Below are positions 11,877 through 25,260 of a DNA stretch of 64,000 bases, piece by piece. The position numbers and the translations under genes are program-made. The notes under the pieces were generated by a model. The model saw only the letters and a program-made list of their open reading frames with translations, searched no databases and had not been told where the DNA came from. Numbering within the stretch: the stretch's first letter is position 1; each line of letters opens with the position of its first letter. This DNA is from Pterobdella sp. o SKG-2022 (Eukaryota > Annelida > Clitellata > Hirudinida > Piscicolidae), in the NCBI GenBank assembly GCA_964035795.1, contig OZ038321.1, positions 27,877,387 through 27,941,386 of the forward strand. The letters are read 5' to 3'.

Positions 11877-12594
11877 GTTAGTGGTGCTACTGTTAGAGTA
11901 TAGGTAAGGTGTTAAGGCAAGTTTTAATCTGGCTTCATAGGTCCGGGGTTCAAGTCTTGGTTTGGCCGGATTTTGAACGATGTTTAGCCACCATTATGTT
12001 ATATTGTTGTTTTTTCTCATTTTCATTGTGACGTTTTATGAAAATGCAAGCTAATTTTGCATTCATGTTGGATAATCTAAATGATGTTATTTATAAGGAA
12101 GGGTGATTCATCTCTATAATAGTAGGCCCATTATTCACAACTAGGGTGATAACTTCCTTGGTTTGTGAGTACTCTTAAAAACACTCGTCGAAATTTTAAT
12201 TTACTAACTTGTATTTCTAAATAAATTGAAATAAGAAAATAAAATTTCCATATAATAGTTTTGCTTTATATTTATTAAAATATTTTTTGTGAAAACATTG
12301 AATAGTTGCTTTGTTATATAGTTATATGAGGATGCTTTGAAATTGATTAGGCTTTTGATGAGTTGGCAGTTTATTCAGATGTTCTTATGGTGCAAAAAAT
12401 TTTTGAAAGTTTTTTTGTATTCTTTAAACAGACAGGCAAGCCTTTTCGACAAAATCTTTTTCATAGCTTGTCTCAACGTCTATGTTCAAAAATTAGAACT
12501 TAATAAAGATTTAATTAAAAGCAAACAATAATGCTTTTAATTTAAGTCGAACAAATAAAAATTTAATTCTAACATTTTTCATGATTTTCTCCAG
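11877..12594 (+). other. TIA intron 4
   Basis: A 718-bp intron, GTTAGT to TTTTCTCCAG. Its first 100 bases contain a tRNA-like relic (listed separately). The rest is A/T-rich without recognisable content; the frame at 12337-12531 is taken as chance. Confidence 0.7.
11895..11972 (+). repeat. tRNA-like (Ser/Leu-type) SINE relic
   Basis: GTGTTAAGGC resembles the A box of Ser/Leu tRNAs. The stretch GGTTCAAGTC about 45 bases later matches the B box. No intact acceptor stem is seen, so this is probably a decayed tRNA-derived SINE rather than a tRNA gene. Confidence 0.35.
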
Positions 12595-12635
12595 AATCAG
12601 TCAGTAACGAATTCAATCCGGGTGCCATCAATTAG
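12595..12635 (+). CDS. TIA1: TIA-1/TIAR-like protein, last coding exon with stop
   Basis: The acceptor is GATTTTCTCCAG. The first two bases complete a Glu codon (G+AA), and the exon reads ESVSNEFNPGAIN followed by TAG at 12633-12635. The next bases are GTATGTG, a good donor, so the 41-nt exon may end exactly at its stop codon and the 3' UTR may lie in a further exon. If there is no splice there, the exon simply runs on into the UTR. No polyadenylation site was assigned. Confidence 0.8.
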
Positions 12636-15600
12636 GTATGTGCAAAATTTTTTTTTCTAAAATTTGTATTTATGAGTTCAACTATTGAGAGGTTTTATAA
12701 AAATGAAATCCTTCACAATGCGCCCACATGGCCCAATGAAATTTTAAAAATGCTGTATAAATTTTGAATTAGAGGCACTTTTTCTATCCAAAGTTGCATT
12801 TTATTCATAAAAATATGAAAAATGATTCGAACAAACTCGCTGAAATTTTCATTCTGAATTTAACTTTTGGGAGCAACTTTTCATCTTTCGAACATTTCAT
12901 TTTCTCAGTGCTAATCTTTCTATCTTATTAAACCAGCATGAAACCGTGAAAATATTTGAAACTTGGGCGACAGGAGGGGGTTTAAAACCCTACCATTTTA
13001 TATTGAGACCTGCAATCTTTTTAAAATGCATTGGCATGCACACAAACCTCAAATGAAGAGTTCTTTCGGCCATCAATCATTTTTAATCCTTCTTATTAAT
13101 TCAATACAATCGATTTGTAATTATACCAATGAACTCTTATCATTCCATGAACCAACTGCCATTTCAGATGTCCTTTCTCAAGTTCGGTGTGCGTTGAAGT
13201 TGGACAATTTCATTGGTCATTTGAAAGGAAGATAAGAAATAAAAAGTTTGCTCTAAGTGTGCGCATAAAGCTAGTGTATGATACAAAATTAAGACTTTTC
13301 GTTTTTAAAATCTATCCCTTCAAAGCTAGATATGGATGTATATCATAAGGTGAGTGGCAGTGTGGGATGGAGGTGCTAGCTAGCTTCGTCGTCTTGTTAT
13401 TACTGTTGTCTGTCTATGATTGAATGTGATTTTTAAAGGTACTCAACAAAATGATTTTAATTATTGTATGCATCTCGCTGAAACTGTCAATCGTTGCTTT
13501 TTGTGGTGGTTTTGTGCAAAAGATTTGCGTTTGTTGCAACAAAAGATGGATGCTCTACATGTTCGAGCACTATTTAAATTATTCATATTGGATTATTTAA
13601 ATGATATTATTAAATCATTAAAATGTGGTTAATGCTTCATGTTTTGTGGCAGGTTTTATTAAATCTTAGTATAACTTTATTCAAAAACTCTACCTGGACG
13701 TTAGATAATTACATCATTTTAATATGGAAAGCATAAAACCGCAAGATGCTGAATTGAGAGAATTGCCCTCGATATCCTTTGAGTATGTTGATGCGAGAAT
13801 GAGTGTTTTATTTTGCTGTGCTTCAAAGCAATAAAGCCAAAACACTTTTTATAGCTTTTATTACATTTTTATTTAAAGTTATTTTTGAAACTTCTCTGCT
13901 CGAATTTGGTTTCATTGCTGATTAAATTATTTTGATGAAATTATCAATACTGTATATACATTTGTTTTATAGAATTTCATTATTTTATTGTGACTTCTCC
14001 CATATTCCAGTGTGCTTCTGTCGAGTTTTCCAAAGTAATTTAAATTGATTGAAGCATTTCTAATATTTGTTCCATCTCTATTTGACTGCCCTTTGCTTTA
14101 TGTCGGGGTACATTATTTGTACAAAACACTCGAGTACCAAATAGATTAAACAAAATTGTATCCATAAGAAGTTTTCTTGAGTTTTCTAGTGCAAAAAATT
14201 ACAATATTTAAGTACCAGAATTAAATACAATATCAATAGGTTATGCGTTAGTGAAGTGTTGTGCCGTTTACAAATGCACTTCTGAATAATTTTTTGTTGG
14301 TGTATGTATTTACATTTATTTTAGAGCCATTTTATTCAACTTCATATGCAAAATAAGCAAGAAAAAACGTCAGTAACGTTAAAAAGTAATCAATTCCGGT
14401 TGTAGATTTCGAAATAGAAAACTATTGAGACTTAATTACACAGATGTCCGTTTGGTCCTCTTGCTGCCCTTGCCCATCACACTCCAGTGCGCCTACTCTT
14501 TTTGTAGCTTAATCAATGATAGAAAACACACGGAATGAAATCTCTTCAATGCTCCTTTTATTAGTTTTCAGGCATACATAAGATAAAGTGCAACAATTCG
14601 TGAATTTTGTTTTATTTTTTCTTGAAAGTTTTATTTTTTCCGATTTTTTGTTCAAAGTGATAAACTAAATATTGAGGTCAATTAAAATGTACACAAAACA
14701 CTTCAATTATTAATTTCATTCAGCGCCCTAACTCTTTTCGCACACAGCATCAGGTTATTTTTTTTCACTAATTTTTTTTGATGTTTTTCACAAAATTACT
14801 ATTTCCAATTTTATTTTAATCAAGTACTTCTTTAATTAAAGAACTTCTTTTATCTTTAGTCGAAAATTCAGCTAAATAGATATCAAAATTAATTTATATT
14901 AATGCACTAACAGAATACATTATGATTATACCCAAAAAAAACAAAATTCAAAGAATATAAATCAATAACGAGTACAAAAATTAAATAATAATAACAATAA
15001 TATAAATCTTACTTGGGAGTTGCTGTAGTCAAAAGTTTAAAGGATTGAAATGTGATGGAGAAATGACGTGTTCAAAGTGTAATTTTTGGAGTGCTCTATG
15101 ATATATTTGTATTGATTGAGTGGCAGGGCGAGAAACTCTTAAAGCTTTTCTGTATTTATTGTTGTTATTCATATCTTTATAATAAAGTACCCTTTTAATG
15201 AAATTGAAATATTTTATAAATAATTTGAGTAGAAAATATTTTATTCTTCTTCAAAACCATGCGCTGGTTATCATTATCATTAGGTGAAATTTTTGAAGAC
15301 AAAAGTATAAAACAAGGGGTTAACATGAGGGTTCAGTGGATGAGTTTTTAAGTATTGTATAATTGTGAGAGGGCAATCATGCGAACACTGCCTGAACTTC
15401 ATGAGCTTAATTAACGTTCTTCATGTATGTTTGTGTGCGTGAGTGTGTTTCTGATGCTATGTGTGGTGTGATGTGTGTATTTTTTATATCTTTTCATGGT
15501 GTGTGGCAAGCATCTTGCTTTTTTATATTTTTGTATGCAATCAACCTCATTATTTGTAAATATATAACTAAAAGTTAACTTAATCAACTTTAAAAGTTTG

Positions 15601-17890
15601 TCGATGGTGTACATTCAATTGAATAAGCAACCATGTAATGTTAACCTGTTTAGTAGAATCTTAATTGAAATGAGGGCAAAGTTTTCAAGCGAGGTTTGGA
15701 GGGGAATTTTGACATGGAATGTGTACATAACTTTATCCGTGTTGCTGTTGTTATGAGCAGGGCATAATTTAACTTTTGTAAAAGAAGATTTTTATGTTTC
15801 GAAGTTTATAATTTTGTTAATTTTTTGAAATTTTTATAAATTTGGTTAATTTCAGAATCTTGACAATTGCTTTGTTACATCAAATTCTGTTCAAAATTAT
15901 AAAGATTATTCGAAGATTTTTAATACAATTTTATTTCAAATTTTCGTTTCAGGATTTTTTTCTTTAAAAGAATACATTTTTTTAATTATGGTGTCAGTTA
16001 GTATTTATTCTTTTAGGACCATTTCATGTTTTTTTCAAAGCATTTTAAAAGTTTTTATATTGAGCTTGAAAGTCAATTAAATACCGCTTTTAAAAATTCT
16101 AAGGTGGTATGAAACGCTCAAACATCAGACACCATTTGTTTTGAAGATAATCCATTTGATAAAATCGAAATAAACAAAATTAAATATGGCTACTAACTTA
16201 CATGCAAAGCGTAAACTAAACTTCGATTTACGAACCCCTCGCGTTCGATTTTCTATGGTGACGTCATAAAGACATCACTGTCTTCCCTAATTGCAAGGCC
16301 GTTTTAATACTAGCTTTTCTCCTGTGGGATGCAAACTCTTGCCTCGCAACTGTATATTTGTTTGGAGCCTATTTACATATAGGTTTTTGTTGGCAATAAT
16401 AATTATAATATATATGTAGCTTGACCGTTTCAGCAGCTAGAAGTCGCAGTCTAGATTGTTGTGCTTGTTGTCTGAGTAGAAGCGTTGTTGTTGTCGTTGT
16501 TGGTGTTGTTATTATTGTCGAGCAGTTCTCGACATCGTTTGCAACCCTTGTTTATTGTTTTTGTTGTTTTCTGAGCGCCCCGTTTGAAACCTATTCATTA
16601 TTACTGTGATTATGGTATTGAAGAAGATGAGAAGTTTTCAAATTTATTATATACAAGTGGCATTAAGATTCATTTATTATTTTGTTAAAGTGAAATCCAA
16701 ATTGAAAATTTTCAGCAACATAGTTGAACTTTCTAGTTGTGTATTCATAATTGTTCCTGTTTCAATACTTCACCAATCCTTCTTTGTGTTTTGCAATGGT
16801 TTTAAAAAAATATTTATTATATTTTGTGGGATTAGAGATATTCTCAAAGTTACATTTAAAAGGTATAATAAACAATGCATTTGAAGATAAAGAAAAATAA
16901 AATCTGCGATCAGAATGAGAGCATTTGTTTTTAAATAGCTTTTTGAAGTAATTTTTAATATAAAAAGGAATATCTTATGTTTTTTGAATGCGCATTTTAG
17001 TGGTAGAATGGAATCAACGCTGAGTGTTACTGGTGGTTATATGCTTTAAAATTCACTAAATTTCTTATTTCTTTAAAGTATTTCCAAGTTATTTGTTAGC
17101 ATCATCTTGCGCCACAACCACGGGAGTGGCACTTGTAACATAGCTTTTATTTTGATAAATAAATCAAATTGTGGTAATAAGCACGACTGACTGTTATTCA
17201 CAAATGGATTGTTATTGAAAGCGCATTCATAACTTGGAGATTTTCAACGTATGTTCTCGATGCAACTCAACTAATTCATTCATCACATTTATTATTATCG
17301 CTTTGTGAAAGAAAAATACAGTTTTAATCACCCATTCCCTGAATAGGCGAGCTTACATTTGGAAACGTTTCAACTGTACAGTGATTGTTAGCTTATTGTC
17401 TGGTTAAATAGTAAAGGATTGTTATGTTTATAATTAATATAACTCCATGAATCGCATCACCAGCTAGTTGCTTCACATATATTGAAGGTTATGTCGCTTT
17501 GTTAGGTTATGTATGAATGCGGGCTTGTGTGCAATGGCACAATTTATTACACTTTATTGAAATTTGTGAAATAAAGACCTTTACAATGAATTCTTCTTGT
17601 ATAAAAATTTTTCAAACATTTTTTCGATTTCTTTTTTTTCGACGACAACCTATTAACGGGATAACATTGCAAATTGACTATGAATGTATACCTCAAACTG
17701 GAGTGAAGAAGAGTACCACCACTCACTCATAAAAGGGCAATAAAAGTAAATAGTGATTCAAAGCAGCCTATCTCAACGTCTCAAATGATTGCACGGGTTT
17801 TTTGCTCTTATAAAAACTAATTAAAAATATTTTTTATTGAAAAATAATAGAAATTGCATAAAAGCTTGATGAAAGTCAGCATGAAATGAT
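12636..17890. other. Non-coding stretch downstream of the TIA gene
   Basis: About 5 kb of A/T-rich DNA in which I recognise no gene. The open frames at 12963-13235 and 13420-13632 lack family resemblance. GT-rich DNA lies at 15415-15500. At 16480-16560 there is a GTT-rich (CAA on the other strand) low-complexity patch. TIA 3' UTR sequence may be somewhere in the first part. Confidence 0.45.
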
Positions 17891-17899
17891 ATGAGGATG

Positions 17900-18090
17900 A
17901 GCACAGAACATCCCAATCAAGACACAAATGCGTCTCGCATCCATACAAAACATTCTCTAACTTTGTTTATCGTCATTGAAGCTTCTTGTGGCTTGCTTCT
18001 CATTGCCTGTTTGGTGGGTATCTGAGCTTGTTTGATGGCATTTTTCCATAGTTTTCCATGTCGTTCTTTTTGTCCACTGTATACTTGTTC
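17900..18090 (-). mobile_element. LINE relic, possible C-terminal scrap
   Basis: Read on the - strand, one frame gives SGQKERHGKLWKNAIKQAQ and about 40 further codons. The GGQKxR...W pattern resembles the region just after the thumb in the RTE-like element of this window (GGQKQRWYDLV at 48899-48931). It is short and diverged, so the call is tentative. Confidence 0.3.
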
Positions 18091-18099
18091 AACAGGTTA

Positions 18100-20300
18100 G
18101 ATTGTCTTGCAAAAAATTTCAACATTCATGAGAGTTCAAAATTGTACAATGTAAGCCTGCGAATGCTAAAAGATAATCTTTGAATATTCAAAATATCGCA
18201 AGGGTTATGAGAAAATACTTGAAGAACAGAAAGGAATATAGTGGAAAGTTTTTCGATAAGTTTGACCTCAAAAAGCTGATGATAATTACAATAATCGCAA
18301 AAGATGGACTTTATTTCAAACGAAAAAATGTAAATTTGTTATATTTTCAAGCATCATACTGCTGATATTGCAATAAAAAATTTTCTGTGGAAATGTTGTT
18401 TCATAGCTAGGCGGAAGTATTTATTAAGCAAGAGAATTACATCAAAAAGTGTTTATGTATGTAAATGTTCCAAAACTTCGATGAAGTATGTGGAATAAAT
18501 AAGAGCAAAAAATTTAATTCATGTAAGCATAATAAATAAAGGAACAATCAGGTTTGTGAAGGGATGCTCCCGGTACGCCTCTCTTAGTATATGAATAATG
18601 CGTTACTGCAGAGAAGAATAAAAAAAGTTCAAAAATGAAAAATGAAGAGTTATTGACGAGTTCAAATGAATAGAGATGGGTTTCAATGAGATAAAGTGAT
18701 AGCAATTTGATGATGTAGATGGTTCAGACAAAAATGGGGTTTGTGAGCATGGTTTAATTTTAAACGTTATTGAAATAGCTCAAATGATTACAATCGAAAA
18801 ACTTGGGATGCTTACTTGTAATTGTGAGTACGTCTTTGTGTTTTCACTTATTTCTTTCTGAAGATACTGGATTCAGAGCAATAAAGATAATTGCAAGCAT
18901 AAATTTAATTTTTATATTACTGAAATGCTTCATTGTGACAAAAACGAGCAAAACATCCATATAAAAAAATCAAAATAAAATTGTAAAAACAACAAAACTC
19001 TTCGAAATTTGACTATCGTTTTTATTATTTATAACCAAAACTTCTATATTTTAATGCATTTAAACTCATCAATAACACAAAAGTTTAGTTAATGAAGCAT
19101 ACGAAGCTTTTCTTAATAATTAATCAAGTTATATAGCTCAAAAACTTGAATAACAAACATCTCTGGTAAATTACAGCTGAATGGAACACAAAAGGGAAAC
19201 TTTTCTTTAGAAATAGTCTTCCCTCTTTTGAATATTATACAACATTGAGGGAAATAACAAGAAAACAAATATTTTTGATTAAACTAAAAATATCATCAAT
19301 AATGTGAGCGAAAATCTGCTCAAAATTGAAATAACTTGAGATTCAGACCGAGTTCTTTAACTAGCATATCCTAAGCAATGATGATGATGATGCTGGACAG
19401 GTTTTTTAACTGTCAAATACATAGAAAATGAAACCGATCGTGACGTTGAAATTTTCGATGACAAGGATGTATGGTGAAGTCTTAACATAGTTTCAAAACT
19501 CCTTCATGCACCAAGGTTGAAATTGAAGTGGAAGAAACAGAATTGAAGTCAAAGGTAGAAAATGCAAGTTGAAAGAAAAACTCAGTCTCTAATCTGTAAG
19601 TTTCCTGCAAATTCTTGATCTAAAAGTACCATGGAATAAACAATTTAGTTTCAATTCACTAAAATTTGAAACTTCTGAGCATTTTTTGAATCTATCTTAA
19701 ACTGATGATTCAATAAAAGTCATTTTTCTTTCAAAGCAAACTAGGTTTCTCAAAAGTTTCCTAGTTTATTTCTTCAGAAAGCATTGTATCAAAAATATTC
19801 GATTTTTCTTGCTACCCTGATTTTTTTGCATCTTGAAAAACCCTTTAGACTAATGGGCAAAGAAACAAAAGAGTTTTTTGGACACGCTTATCCAAGCAAA
19901 AAAAGAAGCATTTTTGAAAATCTATTAATGTAATGATAAAAACGAAAAAAAGAAGAGAGAAATGAGTTTGATATATATAAATTAATAGAATCAAAGTTGG
20001 ATTTAGTTTTTTTTGAACGATATATTGAAGGTACTGTCGACAGGTATCTTCAAGAAACCCTCGTGTTTGAGGGTATCATTGCAAACCACGTTGTTGTTGT
20101 TGTTCAGTTAAATTGGAAATTCCAGTAGTCGGTATTTTTCATTTATGATTCACATAATAAAACGACAAATGATTTGATGTTGGTGTGAATTGCAAGATTC
20201 GTATAATTGAGGAATTAAAAAATGTCTTGGATGATTGTTTAAGGGATTTTGAAAAAGGAGATAAGTTTTGTTAGCTAGGTGACAATATCGATGGTGGAAA
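18100..20300. other. Non-coding stretch
   Basis: A/T-rich DNA with no gene recognised. A short (ATG)n run is at 19378-19392. A small hairpin (ACCCTC-GTGTTT-GAGGGT) is at about 20056-20075, just before a LINE fragment and perhaps part of it. Confidence 0.45.
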
Positions 20301-20545
20301 AAGAAGTGAGCTAGCTGTTACCCAAAGGTAAAGGCTGGGATAGAAGGCATTCAACAGTACTTCTTTTATGTTATGTGGTAAAAGACACACATGGAATATC
20401 AAAGGACAAATTTGTAAGACATGTGTAAGGTCTGTGGTGACATATGACTCAAAAACTTGGGTGGTAAGATCTGTCAGAGAGGATGTTTTGAGAAGAACAG
20501 AAAAAGGGATGCTTCGAATAATGTCTGGTTTTGAGTTTTTCAGGT
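20300..20545 (+). mobile_element. LINE reverse-transcriptase thumb fragment (RTE-like)
   Basis: One + frame reads KFVRHVLRSVVTYDSKTW and ends KGMLRIMSGFE. These correspond to the LxYGSETW and E.RMLR.M.G motifs that follow the palm in RTE-like and related LINE reverse transcriptases. It is isolated and decayed (Asp for the usual Gly, Lys for Glu). The - strand open frame over the same bases is a shadow. Confidence 0.65.
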
Positions 20546-23500
20546 AGATTATAAAATATTTTTTTTGAATTTTCAACAAAAATAAACCAAGTACCAAAAA
20601 GGTTCCGTTAGGATTCGAGTAATGTTGGAGTTGTGCTTGAAATTTGGTTAAAAGTGCGTTAAAGTTAGAGGCGAATATAATTTTTTTTTATATTTGTACC
20701 TCCACTTGATAATGTAAGCTCATCTTACGAAAAGCTCCTTGGAATAAATTAAATTCCTAAAAGTTTTTTCATTTGAGTATTTATAGGTAAATATAAATTA
20801 TGGTTAAGGTTAAACTAGTATTTGAGTAAGGTTTGAAATATTAGAGTTATTCTGACTTTCATACACAAATTTGAAGTTTTGGAACAATATTAATCTTACA
20901 AATCAACTTTATCCACTTTTTCATTAATTAAATTCAAAAAAATACTGTAAAGGTAATATCTGTAAAAAGGAACGTTGGCAGACGCATTAGAACTATGGTA
21001 CCAGACTCTGTACCAGGAGTTTAATGGATGTAGTTGCATGTTATGCCACGGTATATTGGCGTCTCAACAACATTTAAAAACAGGTCACAATCTAATGATG
21101 TAGAATAGCCTAACAAAATTTATGAAAAACAAACCAATAGATTTATTACACAAAATTTTTGAAGTTTTTTCAAGAAAAGCCTGCGTTCTTTGGTGAACAC
21201 CTGCTTCCACAAGTCCTGTTTGTGTACGTGGTTCAAGTTCAGTTCTAAGTCATTGTCTTCTATGTAGCAATGAGTTTGTGCTTTTGTGAGTCCCTCATAA
21301 TTTGTTTATTTCACTTTTTATTTATAATTCTATAATAATCTGATTATTTTGTTAATTGACTTCCATTTTCGTTTATTTCTTTTAATGTGGGTAGGGTCTG
21401 TTCAAAGGTACTTGCTTGTGTTACATCAATTAAATTGATGGATGCTTTGTCAAATTTGTCTATAATATACTTATTTATAAGTTATAGAAACTGTAGAGTG
21501 ATTAGAGATTTTTTAAATATTTTATTAAAACATTTTAGTTGCATGTGAATTTCGTCAATAAACAATATTTTAATAAAAAACAAAGAATGTTTGATGATGA
21601 AAAGATGCAGTGGAAATAGTGGTAAAGGCGTGTAGATAACCCCCTTTATGACGCAAAGCCTTCATAAAAACCTATCATTCTAAAATAATTTTCAAAAATA
21701 AACTGAAAATATTTTTAATACTAAACCATCTAACTCAACTAATCCTAACAGATCTATTAAATTCTCGCTTACATTGTAACTAATGTTTCAAATTAAAATA
21801 TATACAAACCAAAATCATGCTCATAAATTTGAGAGCTATGAACAGCGTTTTATATTAAACGCTATATAAATTAACAACCTTTCTTTAGTATTACAAAATA
21901 ACTTACACCTTCTAACCTTATGAACCTTTATTATCGTTCAACGTGAGAAATATGGCGAAAAATGGGGTTTTTGTGGCAAGTGTGTGTTCATTTGAACCTT
22001 CAGTGAACCAAATTTAATGATATCATGGTAAATTACATAAAAAACTTCAATTTGCTTTGAAATGTTATTCATGAATCGGAAAGATGTTAAATAATAAAGT
22101 AATAGAATCATTGAGAGATATTATAGGAGAACAATTATTTAAAGTTTTTGATCGAGGTTTTCAATAAAGGAGAGTGAACGCACTTTTTCAAAATTAAAAA
22201 TCATTAATGCTACTATCTGTACTGAGAAACAATTTCAAAAATCAGCTTTTAACTGGCTGGGAATGTGCTCTAGACATATTTTATAAAACCTATAATGATG
22301 CAAACAATTCTTATGAAAACCATTTATAAAACAATCAGCCCAATAAAGAAAAAGTTATTTTTGAAATGTACTTTAATCAAGTAAATAGAACCAAATCACT
22401 CAGAGTTCATGTTTTTGTTAAACAAAAAAATAACAGTATCTTCAAAATCAAAAAATTCAAACCTTGATTTTACAATCAAAAAACACGTCCACACACATAC
22501 ATACACACATTCTTACAAACACACACAGATACATGCACACATATCTAAACGCACAAAATCTTGATGAACCCGCAACTAAATGGTTACAAAAGAATAAAAG
22601 ACGTTTAATCTCGTTAATAACACACCCATCGGCATGGTATGATATGATGTAAGTGGTAGTGGACTTTAGGCTTGTGGCCTTCAACATAGTCAACCAATCA
22701 ATTGATAGATCGATTAAGTTGGAAATTATTTAAGATAGTTATTCAATGCATAAATACACACTACAACCACCTAGAAACTAATTTAAAAGTTATCACTACA
22801 GCATTAAATAACGACAAAACTTATGCAATTTTAGGCAGGTTACTTTGTAATTAAAAAAAAGATTCGAATAGAGCTAAACGGATGTTGATTTCGTCGATGC
22901 TAATTCTACGCGTCAACATTGTCATATCAGTATGGTCATCACTAACAATCTATCGATCCGAAAATATGCTACCTTTAAAACTGAGTCTTTACATTGTTGC
23001 CAGGTATAAATGGGTATTTACAGGTCCAAGATCTTCCCGTCTCTTTTTGCTAGCCATTATAAGAAATTTTGGAAATTAATTCATTAAGTTTAACAATTTG
23101 ATCAGTTTCAATTGAGGCATTGTTTTAATTAAACTCATAAATTTTCATGATGAATGAATTTAGAAAAAACACATTTTTCAAGGTTAAAATAAATGACATA
23201 TTGCTAAAAAAAATACTATTCTCTATAAGTTCAATCCATGAGACATTCAAACCTAGTTTAAAATACCTCAAAACATACCAATTAAAGTCTAACTATGTCA
23301 CCATCACCCATGAGAAACAAAATATTGGTTATTATGATGAAGAAATCAAATTATTAGCGATGAAAAATGAAAGGAACAACCAAGACGGGGGCAAGCTGCG
23401 GTCGTTAGCCCTGTTGATTGGTTGGTTACACTAATAGTAATATTAGTTAAAATTTTATTTCAGTGATGTTCAACACAGTTAAATGATCCGTCAATGGTTG

Positions 23501-23580
23501 TCATATAGATTCCAATATTCAATAAAAATAATTCCTAATGATTAATTAACTAATGACATAATTAATAAATAAAATTTAAT
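20546..23580. other. Non-coding stretch downstream of the channel gene
   Basis: A/T-rich, with CA-rich DNA at 22488-22545. A - strand frame at about 21120-21305 has protein-like composition (LNLNHVHKQDLWKQVF) but no start codon and no recognised family. The 3' UTR or last coding exon of the channel gene may lie in this region. The frame at 22882-23079 is unassigned. Confidence 0.4.
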
Positions 23581-23760
23581 CATTAACAAACGAATATACG
23601 AATAATTAAATAAAGATGAGAATAACTAAATAAAAACAAATAAATTAACGAAAAGAGTGAAAATTTAGCTAGCTTCATATATATATTTATGAACAAAAAA
23701 ATTTAAAAAAATAAATGAAATAAAAAAAAATATTGTCGAATAATTAAGCAAACAACTAAC

Positions 23761-23841
23761 AATTCGCAGATCGATGTTGGCGGGTATGAGGCAGGTGCCC
23801 CAGTACAGGGCATTGAAGAAGATGAAGGCTAAAGGAAATAT
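23761..23841 (-). CDS. Cys-loop chloride channel, exon 10 (M4 helix)
   Basis: The acceptor CCACGTGTAG opens, in phase 0, IFPLAFIFFNALYWGT, then LIPANIDLRI. This is the fourth membrane helix and the short extracellular C-terminus of an anion-selective Cys-loop receptor (compare the family motif FPxAFxxFNxxYW). The frame stays open past 23761 through very A/T-rich sequence. I placed the end at a possible donor ATT|GTTAGT; otherwise the frame runs to TAA near 23583. The last residues and stop are therefore uncertain, but the M4 identity is not. Confidence 0.85.
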
Positions 23842-24458
23842 CTACACGTGGTTAAATATTATCGTTGACGGGTGTTGTATGTGGGTTGAATTCACAATTT
23901 ATTAAGTATATTATATGTTCAAATATTCACAATTTGAAATTCTTTCTTCAATTTATAAATGGTATATGGGAATTCGTCTCTATAATTGATTAGTGAAATT
24001 TCGAAAGCTATTTTTATGAAATTTTTTTTATATAAGTGAAAAATTCAACAACTTCAAAATTCAACCGTCAAATTAGTGAAATATGTGAAGTTTTCTGTGA
24101 TCAATAACTAGTTTGTATTAATTTTTTTGCTGTTATTGATGGATGATAAAAGAGAGTTTGAGAGATATGTGCATTCTGAGAACTTCATGTTGTGAAAGAC
24201 TTAAATCTTTGACCATGTCAGGATTCAAATATATTACTGATAGATAATTTGTGAATACATTCAATATATATATCAGCTTATTGCTGATAAATTTATATTT
24301 TGCTAAAAAATATTTTGAATTGATGTTTCTATTTTTCTGTTGCTATCAATAATAGTTTTTTGAATTATAGAAAAGAAAAAATGCATAAAAACCTTGGTTA
24401 TAACGGAAAATCAATGAAAGATTAATAAGGAACTTATTTAGAATATTTTTTGTTGTAC

Positions 24459-24554
24459 TTTTCTAGAGATATTGTCCATTTGTCTGGCTTTTCGTTTACT
24501 ACCCTCCAGGTCTACAGATACCACATACTTCAAGTTTTCTTTCTGACACAACGA
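24459..24554 (-). CDS. Cys-loop chloride channel, exon 9 (cytoplasmic loop before M4)
   Basis: A strong acceptor TTAATTTTTCAG leads to 32 codons in phase 0, ending KRKARQMDNISRK before GTACAA. The basic stretch followed by (I/M)DxxSR is the segment that immediately precedes M4 in glycine and glutamate-gated chloride channels (AKKIDTISRxxFP). It joins directly and in phase to exon 10 (IFPLAF). The first part (SLCQKENLKY) is variable loop sequence. The donor lacks G at +5 of the consensus, which is the weakest point. Confidence 0.78.
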
Positions 24555-25260
24555 CTGAAAAATTAATCAACCAATCAACATCGAGGAAGCAAAACTTTGA
24601 TTTTTTTTGCTTGTTTTCTAATGTTTTCATCACGGTTATGCAATGAATATTGACGTATCAACAAACAGCTGTACAGCTCACAAAAGAATGGTTAATAAGC
24701 TATATAAATGTTATGAGCATGCTATATTAATTAGATATAAATATTAATAAATTTAACTGTGAAACAAACAACTCAAAAGATGTAAAACAAATTTCAAGCA
24801 TTTTTTGCTATTTTATCATATTTTTTTTATTTTGATTAATAGTGTTATTGTTATTTTTATTATTCTTATTTCCAGAAACACCCACTTTCCAACAAGAAGA
24901 GAACATGGCAGGAGGTTTGCGGGTCTGTGATTTATTAGGATATTATTATGTTTTGTATTATGATATTTTGTTTTTATGGAATTATTATGATTTTATTTTT
25001 GTATTATCAATTTCTATAAATATCTTATTCTTTTTATTATGGTTTTATTACTTCTAATATAACAAATTATTCATTTTTTAATTTTACTTTTTCTAATATA
25101 AATTTATTATTTCTGTTATAATTTTTTAGTTTATACTATAAGTTCATTTTTAAAAATTTCTTATCTATATCATGGGTCTATATTTTATCTTTCTTTCAAT
25201 TCTATTTTTTAAATTGTCTTTCGTGATTAAAATTCATTTTTATTATAATTTAATTTTTAT

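Noticed and set aside
20271..20597. 108-codon - strand ORF
   Set aside because: The + strand of the same bases encodes recognisable reverse-transcriptase motifs, so this is the shadow.
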